From Trichomonas vaginalis G3 (lineage: Eukaryota > Parabasalia > Trichomonadida > Trichomonadidae): a DNA stretch of 64,000 bases. The translations under genes were made by a program, and so were the position numbers. This document shows, piece by piece, positions 11,345 through 24,762 of the stretch; position 1 is the first letter of the stretch; every line of letters begins with the position of its first letter. Under the pieces are notes generated by a model. That model was not told the DNA's origin. It was given only the letters and a program-made list of their open reading frames with translations, and searched no databases. The stretch lies in assembly GCF_026262505.1 (NCBI RefSeq), contig NC_067203.1, forward strand, positions 11,842,001-11,906,000, read 5' to 3'.

Positions 11345-11768
11345 ATTTGAGGCGTGGGTTCTGTTTAAATGTTGGAGTCGGTTTAGGAGTTGACTTTTGA
11401 ACAAGAGTTTGTACTTCCATAGGTTCAGGAGTTATTGAAGGTTTTGCTTGTGAGGCGTTGGTTTTGGCGAATGTGTCGGAGTTTGTTTAACTTCAGCTAC
11501 TTCAGTATTATTTATAACATTTGCTTTGTTTCTTTTCAACATCATTACTGCTCCTGCTGTAGCTAGCAAACCTAGTGGGAGACCATATATTATATAAGGA
11601 CTTGACCAAATGTATTTTGAAACAAGAGCTGGTGGCAACACTAACCTTTGTGGACTGTCTTTGCCATTGTGCAGCTCGTAAGAAATATTCAATTAGGTGC
11701 TCATAATCGTTTGGTAAAGTTTGTTTCATAGATGGTGAAGGTTCACGAGAGCTTGATGAAGAACTCAT
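11345..11768 (-). pseudogene. F1 copy 1: Ser-rich/TM/Pro-rich protein
   Basis: Counterpart of 33115-33562. Begins MSSSSSSREPSPS, has one hydrophobic segment (IIYGLPLGLLATAGAVMML) and a Thr/Pro-rich tail. Broken. Confidence 0.55.
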
Positions 11769-11809
11769 TTATAAGCTTTAAAAATAAACGTTCATCCTTT
11801 ATTCTCACT

Positions 11810-13380
11810 GTCGTCAGTTGCTAAAGTTATGTCATCTATTTATTATTGGGATTCCATTAGCACGCCACCTGGAATGGCAAAGCAACAATCCCTTCATAAA
11901 TCCAATAAGTGGCTTTGGTACATTGTTCAGTTGTAGTTTCAATAGGTCTGTTAACAGACAATTTGTATGTTATTGGAGCAGTAATGTTTTGACCTTGTTG
12001 GAAGCAAAAGTCCATTCTCTGTTGGAAAACCACATAAGAAAATGTGTGTTGTCATAGCTATCCCATTTATGTTCCACACTACCATATCCACCAATGACCT
12101 CATAACCTCTTCATTAAATCCTATCATATTCATTGTTGTATTGCGGCGTTCGCAACCATTTCATAAAATAAGGTCATATGATTTTCGGGTTCTGCAGGCA
12201 TATTTCCATAAGCTCCCATGGAAAAGCTGAAGATATTTAAACTTAGGGTTCTCAAATATAACATAATAGTTGTCTTTCTTTCTAATACTGCCCAAATACT
12301 TTAACATAATAGGCGTATAAGACTGCTGATAATGTTTGCACTTGAACTATCTGTATTCTTTGGAGAGATGAACCGTCCATAGGAATCAATCCATAACTTT
12401 AACAGGAAAACATAAAGCCTCGTTTGTAATGTTCTACAAGTTCGCTATAAATGTTAGGGTCTAAAAGAGAATGACTTTGGATGAATGAAATAATTCATTA
12501 AAATCCATCTTTGTTCGAATATTGTTGGGTTACAGTTGTAATAGATAACTGTTTCCACTAGCTTCTACTGCCTTCGTTATCATAGTGAATGGTTCATTCC
12601 ATGGAACAAATTTATTTGTCGGGTGGATTGAATCTGAAGGCAAAATGCCACTTTAAGAGTTGGATTGAAAGCAATGATATCATTTACAGATATAGATGTG
12701 CATTGTAAGGCGTCGCTACTGAACTTTACTTTAAGTGAATGTTTCCTGCAAAAGCTGGAATAAATCGAATAGCTTCTAATATGGAAGGAATCTTCTAACG
12801 GAATTCTTAAAACGAAGCTTAAAATCAAATGATTTTCCTGCTGTAATTGGACCACATAACAATTTGTCTGTTCTGCATGTTCCCGAATGACTCCATACAT
12901 CTTCATGTCGAGTTCTTTGAGAAAAACATCTACTTTCTTTATTTGTTTCGGTAGTTTGTGATTTTGAAGTTATATATGCTTCTTCTCTTGCGTTGTCTGA
13001 GAATTTACATACGACCATTTGCAAGGATTTATTATCCAGCAACTGCATAGAAAAGCGTCATCGAAACAATCCAAAATCCTGGTGGGTTTTGTTTTATTGG
13101 AACTGAACCAATTTTCTTTATCTACAATAATTGACCTTCCATTTTATACGTATGAATGTATTGTAAAGGTCCAACATATTTTCACCAGGAGGTGAGAGAG
13201 TGAATGTACCCATGTGTTATCTTTAGCAGTTCCAGGTTGTGATGGAATCTTTGCGTTACGAATATTTCTATTAGTGTCACCAATTTGAACTGCATTGTCT
13301 ATGATATCGAAATATGAGCGGATAACTGAATGAATATGCTCGCTGCTGGAGTAAATTCGTTTAACTGTGTTCGTTCTGAT
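11810..13380 (-). pseudogene. F1 copy 1: probable major capsid gene
   Basis: Counterpart of 33595-35172 by alignment along its length. Broken in many places. Confidence 0.5.
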
Positions 13381-13879
13381 GTATTTAATTCAGATAAAAA
13401 TATCTATTTACTTCATTATTCTCACTCTTCTTCTTGGTATTCGTGGTGGAAGTTGTTTCTTGACATTTTCAATGAACTGTAATTCTCTTTGTCTCAACTT
13501 CTTTCACTGGCGGGTCAGGGTTCTTTGACTCGGTTTGCTTTTCAATGAAATTCACGAACTTTGTCAATAAGCTTCTTGGTTCGTTATTGAAAGAACATCT
13601 GGTTCTTTTCTTCTTGTCTAATTGACTTTTCAGTTTGAACAGAAGTTTTATATGGGCTTCTGTGGGCTTCGCCCTTTCGCTAGACACTTAATGTTGTCGC
13701 TCTCTGTATTCGCTATGAACCTTTTTTTTTTACGTTATTATTCCCATCTTTACTCTGACTAACATAATGAAGAAGGATGTTTGTATCTGGCGTCATTAAT
13801 ATAATAGACTCTCGGCTCTGATTTTGACAGCTCATTTTAAATCGGCGTAAAGTTTTAATTTAGTTTTTTATCTGCAGTC

Positions 13880-14135
13880 AAATGACTCAAGCAAGCCTAC
13901 GGACAAAGACCCAAGGTGTCATAGATGTTGAAGAATTGAAAGAAGAAAGATTCGCGAGCAAATTTTATCGAACTGAAGCAAGGAACAAACAAGAACAAAA
14001 GCCAAGAGACCAAGGAGAAACTTAGTGAAAAACAACTAGCTGCATTAGCTGCTGGAAGACAAGAAGAAACCACGTTTGCCTGGCGAAAAAGCAAAGGAAG
14101 AACAAAAAGCAAGGAAGCTGAAGCAAAAAGAGTAA
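13880..14135 (+). pseudogene. F1 copy 1: Lys/Glu-rich coiled-coil gene
   Basis: Counterpart of 35680-35934. Broken. Confidence 0.55.
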
Positions 14136-14179
14136 ATGTTTATTTTTATCTCGAATTAATATTATAGACAATACCTTTA

Positions 14180-15001
14180 AACTGTTGCGTTCAGTAGTGA
14201 ACCCTGACGTCAAAATAAAGGGGAAAAGTAACGTTTAAGTTTCCAAGACTGATTGTGAACATAAATGAAGAGAAGTACATTGGCAAACAATCTATGTATA
14301 TAACACGTGCTTTCAGAAAGGTTGACTATTATACTTCAGTCCAGATAGAAATGACGAACAGTCTTTAAAGCGCCAAAACATTCACATATACAAATACTTA
14401 TAAAGACGATACAACATTGTTGCAATGTATGATTATTTAATTAATGTTCGAGAAAAGTTCAACATTGAAGTACAAACTTTACAGCCTTTACGTAATTTTC
14501 TTGCACAACTGAAAGAAGAAGGTTGTCAGCCACAACTATAGACTTTCATTATGAATTTAATGAAAGGAAGATGGAATCATGACTGTCAGTTTGTTATATA
14601 TTCACCATTCAATGAAGTCGCTAAAAAGAAAGAAAATCCATTACGTATAAGGTTTCAAATCTCCGAACCAAGTGATAGTTTTAAGAATGTTTTCAATTAT
14701 GATGCAATGCTTTCGAGGAAAAATGAATTTTCAAAGATTGTAACACCTGGCATTTTGGGATAGGAAAGCAAGCAATACTTTACTCTAATATAGCAAAGGC
14801 GTTGAATGATTCATTGGTTCATACAAGAACTTCACCACTTCTAACCATAATACAATAATTAACTGGCTTCAATCGTGAGTTTTGGATAGACACATGTTCT
14901 CCATCTATGACCATAAAATGTCCAGTGTTCTTGCCTCAGCATGGGAAGAGACTGTCTCTAATTGAAGCACAACTCTTTAACTCTACCATCGCAGTATTGT
15001 A
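14180..15001 (+). pseudogene. F1 copy 1: penton/minor capsid candidate
   Basis: Counterpart of 35960-36816. Broken. Confidence 0.5.
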
Positions 15002-15119
15002 AAATCTACGCTAGCTTTATTTTTATCACGAATGAACTCATTCATGACCTCATTCATGACCTCATGTTTGATAAAAATAAGCCGCTAGCGCAAGGGCGAA
15101 GCCCATGACCTCAGAACTT

Positions 15120-18100
15120 TAACTTACGAATTAAAGCTTGTTTTAGTCGTTATTGAAAAGTTGAACTTTTCAGCAAAGCAGGTTGACATGACTTACATAG
15201 TCGAATGCATCTCTTTGACCATCATAAAGTGCTTTGTAAATTTCATTAAACTGAACTCAGAGTCTTTGTCATATGTTCCAACAGGTATGTGAATGTTCTT
15301 TTCTTCATTGTAATAGAATTGTATAGCTTCAGAGAACATTTCATTAGCGGTTAAAGCAATAACATCTTGCTTCACGCCTTTCATTCTGCGTGAAATGCAA
15401 ACTTCATTTAAACGTTAGTGGAGTAAGTCTATTGTGGTCTTCTTTCCACAGAAAATACTTTTATAAGCTAAACTTGTTTCCAGGTGTTATTTCTGCAAAG
15501 TCGCTATGAAATTGACCAAGGTTCTTTCCTATAAGTTCGCGACCAATATTCTTCTTAAACTCTGCTGCAAGCTTTGATGTCTTCATTATATAATTGCATT
15601 ACTGTCGGTATCCTGGTAAAAGATTTGAAGTCCCATGTCCTCTGCAGTACAGAATACTTCATTCATAATACGTTTTGACATAGACAGAATATTAACACCA
15701 AGTGGACAGAAGTTTAAAGTGTCTGCAAATGCTTTTTTTAGCTTGAAAATAGTTTATCTGAACATCCAAACCTTCGAACTTCACTATATGGTTGTAATTT
15801 CTTATAGCATATCTTATACATCTTTGTCATTTACTATGGTTTATTTTGACTCAATAGGAGATAGATATGTTTTGCCATAAATGCTGTTCAGAATGAGTTT
15901 TATAATTCTTGTAATGGGTTTCCTTCTTTTTTATACTTTAACCTTAACTCAAACAACTTCTTTACTTCATCTTATTCTCAATATCTCTGTTTCCATCGTA
16001 ATAGTATCCTTGCCAACACTTCACATTTGACACCTTGATATTTTTATGAGTCTTGTAATGTTATATGGGTCAACATACATGAGACAGCAAGTGTTTTGAA
16101 CTTCTTGGAACGTTTAAGTTCTGGATTTAGTTTCAGGGTGCAAACTATTAAATGAAAAGTGTCTGGGTATACCAATCTCTGTTATCTTATGGAACAAAGA
16201 AGCCAGACATATAAACTTTTCACCAATGGGTTCCTTTTGGTCATCATCGAATAAATGTTCAAGAGATATTCTTGCTTAACATTTCTTCCTTCAATACTTT
16301 TGGAAATTACCTTCTAAAGTTATAAGTCTTGTATAGCTGAGGATATATGAAACAGTGTCGAAGTCAGCAATGAGTTTCTATTTTGCTCTTTGTTTCATGT
16401 TATCTGACAACATACATCTTACACTTGAATGCGCATCTCGAAATAAATTCTCTTGGTTTATTTGAGAGGTCATAAAGATTTCCATTCGGGAAGTATACTC
16501 TGTTCTCAAACATTGTTAGCAATAGGAAAATACTAAGTATGTCATAAAACGTTTAAATCAAACTCTTTCAATAAGTCATTGCGGAAACTTTACAAAAACC
16601 TTCTCTTAAAATTCTGTACATCTGTTTGCAGTAAAACGTGCTATATTTTTCTAAGTCGAAGTGGTTCTTATCTATTCTGAAACCTTTGATGGAATCTATG
16701 TTCTTCATAAATGTATCTGCATCATGGATAAACTTACATGCTTCAGAAATGACACCAGTTCTGTTGTCATTTGCTAACAAAACACTGCTGTAGTAGTTAT
16801 ATGGAAATACTTCTTTCGGGTCCTGTTTGTAAGTTAACATAGCAGGAATATTTAAGTTCTTATTTATAACACTGTAGAGTCTTTTATAATAATTGCCCTT
16901 CCTTTATATAAACCAGTTATTTGCATTGTTCGTGAACCTTTAATGATGGGAGTTCCTTTCACTTCTGTCTATGTCTTTAAGATGAAGTTTATGTCATAAC
17001 TGAGGTTATGGAAATATATATAATCTTGTCAGAAGTCTTTTCCAAAATTCTGTTGCACAGTTTTGACCCCAAATAACTTTCACTAACTGAAACACCATCT
17101 CACTGTCATAACAGATGTTAAAGCATTTATGAAAGCCATCCGTACTACACTCAAAGTCAGCAAAGAAACGTGCTCAGGTATGAACTTACATTTAGCTTTA
17201 TTTACTTCTTTTGACTCTGCTTTTCTTCTTCAGTTGTAACAATACTTTGGAGCAGCTATGTCAAATCTTTAAATGGTGCAAGGTTCTCTGTTATATAAGT
17301 CAGTCGTATATGTGTAAGTATCTCATAAAGAAATAGGTTCAAATATTTGCACTCCCACAATGTTTTCATAACATCCCATAACGGTGTTGGTTCTATCCAT
17401 GCGAACTAAATATTTATTTCTCTCCTTTGTATATATTTTCATCTGTTTTTCATTTTCATCTCACCACATCCTTCAAGATTTCTATATAGTTTCGAATGAA
17501 ATATGTTGTCATTGGTAATCTTTCATTTAGCATGTAGTGGTCTTCAACAAGAAGTAAAGTCCAATAGTTCTCAACAGTTTCACTCTTTTGGTATGTATCT
17601 CTTTATTTCATTATGTCTTGAGTCATTGAATAACCAATGGTAACATTAAAGATGTACCTGTTGCGTCAGAAATTTCTTGTACTTTACTTTGAGGAAAGTC
17701 TTAAACAATGACTTCTCTCATGTGGTCAATAGTTTCTTCATTTACTCAGCCTGAATGCAAGCATAAACGAAGCAGGTATCTTCTGTCATAAGTGTTGCAG
17801 TTCTTTTGTTCAGTTCATTGAAGATTTGTAGCGTTCAAGATTTATAGAGGTAATGTACAAAGATACTTCCAGAACTGCCCGCTTCTCTTCTTATAAAATT
17901 CTTTCACTCATTATCTTTCCAAAGCTTTCTATAAGTTGCTGGGTTTCCTGTTTGCTTAAGAGCTCCAAAAATGGCTTCTGGTCATTTGTCAGTGTGGCTT
18001 TCATCTCTATATGGTCTCTTTTTGGTTTGCCTTTCTTTACATCTGACATCGTTAAGCCTTCATATTTCTGTTAAATCATACATCTTTATTTCGGTAAGAT

Positions 18101-18770
18101 TCTTTTTGTTTGTCAGAAGAAGTTCATAGTGCATTTCAACAATACCTGCGCATTTGCTTTATTCTCTGATATAAAGTTTCCTTCAAGAGCTGATGTAGTA
18201 ATGTTCATATTATTGAGGTTTACGTAGAACATTCATACTTTCCACCAAGTTTATAACATACCATCCATTCTCTGTTGGGAGTTTATTTTAATTTTCTCTA
18301 GAGTCTCATGAAACCTTACAAAATGTTTGTGTAAGTAGTTCTGTTTGGTATCTAAAGCTTCGTGTTAAAGTCAATGAATCTATTGCCTGACTTCACATTC
18401 CTCTTCCTATTTTCTTCATCTTTCTTTAACCATCTCTACCTTCTTTTGGTGTTTGTCGTCAATGGAACGAATGACATCTTTAGCTTTGCGAAACTTGTTC
18501 TATAGCGCTCTTAAACATCTCTCTTCTCTGTTGTTTCAGTGTGTCGTCTCTTCTTCTTGTTTCACCAACGTTTGCAATTTGTTATGTCAAACATTTCTCT
18601 TCTTACTTCATGTGGTACAGCTCTTCTTGTTTCACCAACGTTTGCATTGTTATGTTCAAACATTTCTCTTCTTACTTCATGAGTATTGAACGTTCTATGA
18701 TATAAGTCAATTAGCAACGTCTTTTAAAGGAAATGCTCTTGCATGGACTTCGTCCTCGCCGCGTTGCGGC
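15120..18770 (-). pseudogene. F1 copy 1: protein-primed DNA polymerase B
   Basis: Counterpart of 36926-40600 along its full length. Broken in many places. Confidence 0.7.
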
Positions 18771-19023
18771 TTTATGAACTCATGATTCTTCATAACTTAT
18801 TACACATTATAGTCTTTAAATGAAGTCAGCGAGTGCCTTTTTGTTTGTTGTGTAATGCTTTGCAACATCTATATTAGCTTCTGTAAGAAGTTGTTTTATT
18901 TCGAAGTGTTCTAACTTAGACACTTCCGATACATCTTTAGTAGGAAATAAAAAAAATATTTTTGAAAAATTATGATTAGATTTTTTTAAGTTATTTTTCA
19001 AAATAATTTAATATTTTTATTTT

Positions 19024-19498
19024 TAATGAAACACATGCAAGATTGCAAGTTCTTTTCATACAATTGTCTCGCTACTGCCATCAAGAAATGAGTTCAATGG
19101 TTTCTGCAAACGTTAATGTTATCTTTACAAGAAGTTTGTGAAAGAATCTAAGTCTGTCAGTATGTCAGACCATTAGCTATTGTCATTGACGCAAACGTTA
19201 TACTTCACAAGAGAGCAGTAGTTTTGAAACAAAAGGGTTTCTTCGTGAATGTCAAGATACTCATTATACTATTATAAAAGAACTCCAACATTGACTTCTT
19301 CAGTATTGCTTTAAATCTTTTCGACAGAAAGATTAAGAAGGGGTGAAATTAAGATGTGAATTTATTTCTTTCATCTCTGAAAACAATAACGAACAAAGAT
19401 GTTTTAACAAAAGTTCTTACCAAAGGTTGAAGAAGCTTCTATTGACAATTGACGAAGGAAGTGAAATGGTTGAAGAAATTGACCCTGAAGCTATTTAA
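19024..19498 (+). pseudogene. F1 copy 1: unknown gene (MKHMQDCKFF)
   Basis: Counterpart of 40865-41339. Broken. Confidence 0.55.
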
Positions 19499-19604
19499 GC
19501 AAAAATATATTTGGTGAAGACGGTGAGATGTGCACCTGTTTTTTCACCTCATTCTCTCTTCGTTAATGTTGTCGTGACTTCTTCGTTAATGTTGTCGTGA
19601 CTTC

Positions 19605-20430
19605 ATTCTTCCTCTTTGAAGTTGTCGAAATACTCTGTTATTTTTTCCTTCAGTAATGTTAAGTTTCTTTGATGTAAGTAGTATTGTGCAACCTTTGATG
19701 CTATAGTGTGTTTGAGGAAGAGTATTTTTTGACAATCCTTTATTTGCTCATTCGGTGTCATTTGAAATCGGTAAGTTTTCACAGTAGAACCAGTTTCTGT
19801 AAGATTTGTAAATCTTAGCAAGGTCATAAAAGCTCTTGTTGTTTTTTCTTGACTAAATGCAATAACATATTCTTTATTTCTTCTTTCTCCAACTCTTCAG
19901 TATATATCATACTTTAAACTCTTTCCTTTCTTTTGGTAACTGAACGCGGTATTCTTTTCTGTATGCTTTTGTCTTTGGATTCAATGACTTCATCTTTTGC
20001 TTGAAGTTTCTTTTCCATCTCTCCACGTTCTGCTTTATATAGTTCATTTAACATCATGAAAATATAACAAGCATAACGACGGGGAAGCCCACATTGCAAC
20101 TGCATTTACTAAGTCTATGAACATAATAACCTTTCAAACAGGTGCCAAATTATTGCGATTTTTCGTACGGAATCTCTTCCTCGGTTTTCCAGGGAAGCAA
20201 TCATATGAGGAAATTCTTCTAAAAGTTCTTTTGCCTGTTGGTTTTAAACCAATGATATGCTTGCTTTGTAGAACGAGAGCGTTCATTATACTTTGCATTT
20301 GACATTTCATCTTTGACTGAACGAATGAGACGTCTACTGTTTGTTATACTGTATGTATTCGTATTCTTCATTATGGCTTCATGAACGATAGCAGTTGTTG
20401 TGTTCTCTAATGTTGAACATATCTGTCTTT
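19605..20430 (-). pseudogene. F1 copy 1: KilA-N protein
   Basis: Counterpart of the whole gene at 41444-42271. Broken. Confidence 0.65.
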
Positions 20431-20928
20431 TATACAGGATAAAAAAATAAATAAAATAAAAAACTAACTTTATTTTTCTGTGTTAACACTATTTCTTCAC
20501 AACATTAAATTTTATCCTGTATGAATGACTTTAAAAAGATTATTGAACTGACTTCGAATACTATCTCATGACGCACTGACAGACCCTCAAAACTGTGTTG
20601 AAAGTTCTTTAAGCTTTAAGATTGAAGTCGACGCATTTTGTCTTCACTTACGTATGAAGAGAATGACCGTTATCATTACGAATGAAATCAACACTAATAA
20701 ATTTATAAGATAAAAAATTGGTTAACAATGAATATTTTAAACGTGAGACCCAAACACTGCTGTGGAGATGATGAAGAATACAGCAAGTTATTGAAAAAAA
20801 TAACGCAAGGTTAGATGCAATAGAAAAGAAGTTTAATGAATGCTTAACAACACGTATGAATATCTTATGCAGTGGGAAGCAGATGGAAATAAATTACGTC
20901 AAATATGCAATTATAAAATCTTATGTCG

Positions 20929-21012
20929 ACGGCTACGTAGCACAGTGGTCTAAGAGTGTGTTATGGAGGGGTCAGGGTCTTGTGGTTCGAACCGCGACAG
21001 GGCCGTATTTTC
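20929..21012 (+). ncRNA. F1 copy 1: tRNA-like Pol III locus
   Basis: Same A box (TAGCACAGTGG) and B box (GGTTCGAACC) as 42791-42872, followed by TTTT. The A and B boxes are unchanged although neighbouring genes differ. Confidence 0.5.
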
Positions 21013-21309
21013 TTATTTTCTTTATTTGTCTTGTTTGTCGTGAATAAAAAGTGTCATAAAAATGCTCTATCTTCCACGGGAATAAATAAAAATTTACTTT
21101 ATTTCTTCTTTATTTTTTTTATTTCTTTGTTCCGTGGAAGAAGGGTTTTGCCTTTTTTTTTCAGCCGAAATCAATGATTTTTTCATTTTGGAATCCTTAG
21201 CGAATGAGGAATCTTTTCTCTCGTGGCAAGCTTTGACCAAAAATAATGTTTAGGTGAAGAGGTGAGATGTCACCTGTTTTTTCACCTGTTTTTTCACCTG
21301 TTATTTTAT

Positions 21310-22240
21310 AAACGTTTTACAATGAATTGTACGATGTATATTTGAAATTCCTAAACAATTTCGTAGCTTCTATTTCTTTGTCAGTATGTCAAAAGTTTTA
21401 ACAATACGAAGGTTTCTTTATACTTCTTCTTGACGTCAGATAGAAGGAAATCTTCTGCTGTTGGATAGTTTTTGTTCAGAAATTCTAACATGTTCATTTA
21501 TTTTCTGCTGGCTTTTCTGCTTCTTTCTTTAAGTCTGCATAGTCGTTTCTCATTCTTTCTATCTCTTTGACGGAGTAGTTATATTTCCTTATTGCTGCTT
21601 TACATTTAGAACATGTTGGGTTCAACTTTGCGTTATATGTCTTGAAACCTTACTGCTAAACAACTAAGCGTCAATGGTTTTCTTTCATCTCAAACATAGC
21701 GGGTCTTATCTGTTCATTCCATACTTTTTATCTTTATCTTTATTTACGCCAAACAATTTGCAACTAAGAAACAAAAGTTTTCGGTAGTCTTAAATTCTTC
21801 AGATTTATATATGTCAGAAATGTTTTTATATACCATGTCGCAACTTTGTCCATAACTTTATGGTTGCAATGAAAACCAAGGATTCATAATTTTTTACGTA
21901 TGAACTTCTTTATTTCTACTGAGTCAGTTTGTTTACTTCAATTTCGTCAAATTCAGGAATAGTGAGTTTTTTTTAGGGTTTAGAATGGTCAATAATTTTG
22001 CATTTTTTAAAGATACTGTTCATTTGTTTCATCTTTCTGCACTACATCTAAATTATTGTTAAAAGTTCTTGCTTTATTTTCTGGATTTTTGTTTCGAAAG
22101 TATATGAAGAGGAATGAAGTTTTCATTTCTACCAACATTGACGTGGATTCATGACTAACGAGTTTGGTGCTTGTAGTTGTGGACAGAGTCCCCGTTCGCG
22201 GCTTGTATTGTTGTTGTGCCGATTGTTGAAATCATATTTT
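21310..22240 (-). pseudogene. F1 copy 1: unknown 320-aa-class gene
   Basis: Counterpart of 43172-44137. Broken. Confidence 0.55.
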
Positions 22241-22677
22241 TATACAAAATAAAAATAAATAAAAATAAAACTAACTTTAATTTTTTCTATCTGGGAAAAT
22301 TCAGAGGTGAGAAAAATTGGTGTACATCTCCACCTCTTCACCTAAATTTATTTTACTGAATTTTGCAACTAAATTGAGGTCAGGATGTATTTGCTGAATT
22401 CTTTCATAACACCCTTTGTAAGCTCATAAAATGTTTGGTTTGAGGTCGAGCCACTTTTGGCTCACCATATTCTTTATTAGCATTTTATATATGTGTAAAA
22501 ATATATTGTTTTAAAAATAAATTGTTTTCATGAAATATCAAGAGGTGAGAAAAAGAGGTGAAAAAAACAGGTGACATCTCACCACTTCACCTAAATTTAT
22601 TTTTGCGCTATGTTTTCATAGTGTGAGGTGGTGATATATTATTTTTTAAATTCATTTTTATTTTTATTTTGATGTAA

Positions 22678-23001
22678 ATGACGAAAACTATTGAGATAAC
22701 CAACTACAACGGTCATGAGTTTAAGAATTTGTTCTTCGTTCCTCGTGAAAATACATTCTATCAGATACGAGGGAGAAAGGGTAAAGTTAGTTTGAGCGTT
22801 TAATGAAGGAATGAAGAAGGAAAGTTTATACAAGCATACGATACAAACGGTAAGCGTGTTTCATTTGCTTTGTCAAAAACTTAACTTAAATTTATTTGAC
22901 AGTGACTTTGACTCTGACGATTGGAGCGACAGCAGCGATACTGAGAATATGAACATTGTGTGAAGCACAGCAATGGGAAGAGTTGCAATACTTTTGTAAG
23001 T
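22678..23001 (+). pseudogene. F1 copy 1: small gene in right TIR
   Basis: Counterpart of 44602-44928. Broken. Confidence 0.55.
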
Positions 23002-23183
23002 GAGAACGTTTATTTTTTACAGTAGTGAGGTGAAGTGGTTGGCGCTTTTAAATATTTAAGGTTAAGTTGGTGTTTGTGTTTGTGTTGTAAAATATACGTT
23101 ACGGTTTTGTAAAGTGTCAAATTCACAAGTATTGCGTATGGAGGAACGCAAGTGCCTCCGTACACGACTTATGTATACTAACT

Positions 23184-23390
23184 GAGGAAAGCATCTTGAT
23201 CAAGAGAGAGGAAGTACTTTGAGAAAGAGAGGATCACTTTGTTGAGAGAGGAAGCATCTTGATCAAGAAGGAAGCATCTTGATCAAGAGAGAAGCATCTG
23301 ATCAGAGAGGAAGCACCTTGATGAAGAGAGAAGCTGCATGATGGATGCATGATGGAGTGAGGAAGCATCTTGATGAAGAGAGGAAGCGTA
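23184..23390 (+). repeat. HLD array fragment beside F1 copy 1
   Basis: 21-bp units in the same order as 45111-45316, with extra small length differences. Confidence 0.8.
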
Positions 23391-24762
23391 AGAACCGATA
23401 ACATTTACAAAATATTAAATTTATTTTGTAAATTTTCCAAAGCCTTAGTACCAATGTAATATAATGCTCCAAAAATACCATCCCTCCTTCCAAAAGCGTA
23501 AAGACCGATAACATTTACAAAATATTAAATTTTATTTTGTAATTTTTCCAAAAGCTTAGTACCAATATAATATAAATGCACTAAAACCCAACTGCCAATA
23601 GCATGTATTCAAAAAATGCAATTCATACATAATATTGATTGTCATTTTTGAGATGGAAGTGTATCTGGAATTCTCAATTGTAATCCACGAATACACTTCC
23701 ATATCATTGATAAGAGGGCTAATTTTTTCTCATTAATAAGGCGCTGTTGGCCTCTATCCATAGCCGAAGTGCATATTAACTATGTTAACGTACAAAGTAA
23801 AAACATGTTTTTATTCTTTTTAAAATCATTTAGTAATTAATATATTTTAGCACTCATAGTAAAACATTAAAATTTATAAGAATCGTTATGAGCAAAAATT
23901 GAGAACTTATGATTTTTATTAAGAAAAATGATTAAATAATATTATAAATAACCATATAAACAACATTTTAGATTCTCTGAAAGGGTATCTCAAATTGGTC
24001 TATGACCAATTGAATGGTTCGCCGGTTATTCAAGGTACGGTAAACATTGTTATCAATAGTTGATCGGTTTTCTTCAAAAATTGAATTGGCATTTGATTTT
24101 CGAAAAACTTAATTTACCGTACCTTGAATAACCGGCGAACCATTCAAGGGGTCATAGACCAATTTGAGATCCTTTTCAGAGGAATCTAAAATGTTGTTTA
24201 TATTGGTTATTTATATATTATTTAATCATTTTCTTAAATAAAAATCATAAGTTCTCAATTTCTTCATAACGTTCTTATAAATTTTAATGTTTTACTATGA
24301 GTGCATATTTATTAATTACTAAATGACTTAAAAAGAAAAAATGTTTTTACTTTGTACGTTAACGTACGTTAATATCACTTCGGGCTATGGATAGAGGCCA
24401 ACAGCGCCTTATTAATGAGAAAAACATTAGCCTCTTATCAATGAGATGGAGTGTATTCGTGGATTACAATTGTGAATTCAGTACACTTCCATCTCAAAAA
24501 ATGCAATCAAATTTGTATGAATTGCATTTTTTGAATACATGCTGATGGCATTGGGTTTTTAGTGCATTTATATTATATTGGTACTAAGCTTTTGGAAAAT
24601 TTACAAAATAAATTTATATTTTGCTAAATGTTATCGGTTCTACGCTTTTGGAAGGAGGGATGGTATTTTTGGAGGCATTTATATTACATTGGTACTAAGG
24701 CTTTTGGAAAATTTACAAAAATAAATTTATATTATTTTTAACAGGTGTTTCGGTTCCTTACG
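23391..24762. mobile_element. 1.4-kb palindromic foldback, copy 1
   Basis: Inverted repeat of about 650 bp per arm around a ~75-bp centre near 24080. Same sequence as 45317-46705 with more small differences. HLD units flank it in opposite orientations. Confidence 0.8.

Larger units (their letters stand above)
10429..23183. mobile_element. Polinton family F1, copy 1 (heavily broken or poorly sequenced)
   Basis: Collinear with 32206-45110 over its whole length and in the same orientation, including the right terminus ending ATACTAACT and GAGGA in the HLD array beyond. It has many dozens of breaks, mostly tiny length differences spread evenly over coding and non-coding DNA. That pattern is more like uncorrected long-read sequence than decay. 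Its left edge coincides with that of copy 2, so it could be an assembly duplicate. Confidence 0.85.
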